Positions 62,174 to 64,000 of a DNA stretch of 64,000 nt are shown here, one piece after another. A program made the position numbers and the translations under genes. Every line of letters starts with the position of its first letter. Within the stretch, counting starts at the first letter, position 1. The notes beneath the pieces were generated by a model. The model worked only from the letters and a program-made list of their open reading frames with translations. It did no database searches and was not told where the DNA came from. The stretch comes from Fratercula arctica (Eukaryota > Chordata > Aves > Charadriiformes > Alcidae). The stretch covers positions 29,640,355 through 29,704,354 of the forward strand of contig CANTUZ010000007.1 of assembly GCA_947846985.1 (NCBI GenBank), given 5' to 3'.

Positions 62174-62640
62174 GTTTAGGTTGGGAAAGACCTTTAAGAT
62201 CATTGAGTCCAACCATTAACCTAGCACTGCCAAGTCCCCCACTAAACTATGTCCCTCAGCACCACATCTACACATGGCAACTCAACCACTTCCCTGGGCA
62301 GCCTTTTCCAACGCTTGACAACCCTTTTGGTGAAGAAATTTTTCCTGATATCCATCCTAAACCTCCCCTGGTGTAACTTAAGGTCGTTTCCTCTTGTCCT
62401 ATCACTTGTTACTTGGGAGAAGAGACCGACCCTCCCACCCCCCTCACTACACCCTCCTTTCAGGTAGTTGTAGAGAGTGAGGAGGTCTCCCCTCAGCCTC
62501 CTTTTCTCCAGGCTGAACAACCCCAGCTCCCTCAGCTGCTCCTCATAAGACGTGTGCTCCAGACCCCTCACCAGCTTCGTTGCCCTTCTCTGGACACGTT
62601 CCAGCACCTCAGCGTCTTTCTTGTAGTGAGAGGCACAATT
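62174..62640 (-). mobile_element. CR1 LINE 3' fragment lacking its octamer tail (467 bases)
   Basis: This second CR1 has the same orientation and a closely related sequence. On the plus strand it begins GTTTAGGTTGGGAAAGACC, the antisense of the 3' UTR, and continues through the C-terminal part of ORF2 until homology fades near 62640. Unlike the copies at 7367 and 61034 it has no ATTCTATG octamers at its 3' end: at 62173/62174 it joins the 5' truncation point of the neighbouring CR1. The simplest reading is that the 61034-62173 copy inserted at the 3' tail of this one. Alternatively a deletion fused them. Confidence 0.94.
62242..62607 (-). pseudogene. CR1 ORF2 C-terminal remnant
   Basis: This is an uninterrupted frame of 121 codons encoding the ORF2 C-terminal region. 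It has [11 protein letters not shown] and [19 protein letters not shown] near its start, [12 protein letters not shown] in the middle, and ends at a TAG at 62242. The first Met is not a real start; it is just the first one after the truncation. Compared with the copy at 61136 it lacks about seven residues before the C-terminal CVD (between ELP and CVD, near 62275), an in-frame deletion. Its length and frame are otherwise good, so it is probably not very old. It encodes no catalytic motif and cannot function. Confidence 0.9.
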
Positions 62641-64000
62641 TTAACCTATAAAATTTTGCAGCTAAAATTAATACAGCAAAATAGGATGGAAGAAACCAGT
62701 AGCAGAGACCACCACACTGATTTCAAGGCATGTGAAGAAACACATACATACAAAAATAATCTAGAGAAGGGCACTGGGGGAAAAAGAGATAACTTATAAC
62801 TATTCAATAATGAAAGAAAACTGGACATAATGAAAATGAACCTCCATTAACAGGATTTTCCAAGAGATCTTTTCTTTTTTTATATTAAATTTCAACTCAT
62901 ACATCAAAGTGAGTGTGAACTCAACTGACTGGTTTGCTGCTAAAGAGCTGCAGATTGCTTCTGAATGAAGAAAACTGTGTGGGACTGCATTGCATTTTTA
63001 AAGGTTAGCAAGACACCTTCTGCTCTGATAGTGTTTGTTCTCATTTCATAGGGCTTTTTCTCTTGAGGTTTTATCCCCTTGTAGTTTTCTTACAGGGCAA
63101 AGCTGTGAACAAATATAATGCAATGCAATGTACAGTATCGCAAAGATGTCTTTATAGAACATAATTCTACTTCTTCGTTATTATATTTTTTCTTGGTTTT
63201 TTTATTCATACAATAAAAGCATATTATTTCTCCAAACCAGAAGAAAGCAAATGAGATGAAGCATCACATAACAACTGTACCTGTGATTTTCCATTAAAAT
63301 AAATTCAAGATGTGGCCTTGAAGAGATGAAAATTAACCAAATTATAAACAGTAATAATAGAAGTTCCTTTTTAAGGTTTACCAAAATGCAGCTAACAGAA
63401 GTAATTTTTTTTCCAAATTATCTTAATAGAAACTAGATTAAAATGTAGTTTGGGTTGTTGTTGTTTGGTTTTTTGGTGGTTTTTTTTTTTGGTTTTTTTT
63501 TTTCCTGCTCCTTAAATCTTGCCTGTGAGTATCAGGACTGCTCAGAAAGGTTCAGCTTTGAAACTTCTCCAGTCTGAAAATGTATCCCAGTGTAAGAGCA
63601 GCTTTACCATACCGCTCTAACACAAGTAAACCCTGACATGAGAGGAGCTGCACACTTACGCTGAAAATATAATTCAGCTGTCAGATGCTAATTAGACTTT
63701 GAAATCCTTCTAGACATCACAATAAATGTGTTAGTTAATATCACATGGGACAGCAGTTTATGAGATTTGGGATGTCTATCTCTGGCAACAGTAAAAGAGC
63801 AATAAACTATTTTGATAAAAGGCAGAACTGTATTACAGTGGAGTTTAATTTCAGTTTTCCCACATCATATGGTTCTTTTCACCCCGCACAGTACTCCTTC
63901 CAGAGGAAGGATAAAGTGAAGTTAACACATCAAAATTCCTAGACTTTACTGAAAGCTGTGCAATGCAACAAGTTTCTTCTGCTTCAAAAGTTTCTGTAAC
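62641..64000. other. Unique AT-rich non-coding DNA
   Basis: No gene or transposon was recognised. It contains short GCAAT repeats near 63119-63128 and a T/G-rich low-complexity tract at 63448-63503. The plus-strand frame at 63745-63942 (65 codons) has no recognisable domain. Confidence 0.65.
63448..63503 (+). repeat. T/G-rich low-complexity tract
   Basis: GTT and TTGG units grade into two long T runs (12 and 11 T) split by GG. Simple sequence; length calls may be unreliable. Confidence 0.9.

Noticed and set aside
62249..62799. Plus-strand frames of 72 and 128 codons
   Set aside because: Antisense shadows of the second CR1, the longer one running out into unique sequence.
1..64000. CRISPR arrays, operons, riboswitches and other prokaryotic systems
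   Set aside because: The CR1 and LTR content shows a bird nuclear genome, and no regularly spaced identical repeats with unique spacers occur.

Overview
The window reads as non-coding DNA from a bird, probably from the Neoaves. Two things show this. First, there are four fragments of CR1, the dominant bird LINE; two of them keep its diagnostic 3' tail of ATTCTATG-like octamers, and two keep a recognisable reverse transcriptase. Second, there is one solo LTR of an endogenous retrovirus type that I recognise from bird genomes. Base composition is AT-rich with few CpGs. I found no protein-coding exon, no CpG-island promoter and no tRNA, rRNA or snRNA gene that I can defend. The sequence is therefore either intergenic or inside a very large intron; it does not show which.

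Layout. Positions 1-7366 are unique AT-rich sequence with a nested local duplication at 2404-2566. A CR1 3' fragment lies at 7367-7876 on the minus strand. Positions 7877-22749 are mostly unique; they contain a GC/CpG-richer islet (about 8060-8290), an LTR-like islet (about 11930-12470), an unresolved stretch that may be a very old repeat (about 16690-17430), and a stretch dense in homeodomain-type sites (19380-19620). A very degraded CR1 reverse-transcriptase fragment lies on the plus strand at 22750-23560. Positions 23561-30773 are unique; they include a microexon-like splice arrangement at 27313-27337 and a possible conserved element near 28540-28860. The solo LTR occupies 30774-31355, with its transcriptional sense on the minus strand. 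Positions 31356-61033 are about 30 kb of unique AT-rich DNA with only simple repeats and short tandem duplications. Two CR1 copies then lie head to tail on the minus strand at 61034-62173 and 62174-62640. The last 1.3 kb is unique and ends near a T/G-rich tract.

How the parts work together: there is no operon, pathway or gene system here. The history is one of retrotransposition: an ancient CR1 (22750), younger CR1s (7367, 62174, 61034) and an ERV reduced to a solo LTR by recombination. Superimposed on this is ordinary microsatellite growth and short tandem duplication. All the CR1 reading frames are broken, and the LTR has no internal region, so none of these elements can be autonomous. I looked for a previously undescribed system and did not find one. 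The best leads for follow-up are the CR1/CR1 junction, the microexon-like site and the two possible conserved non-coding elements.
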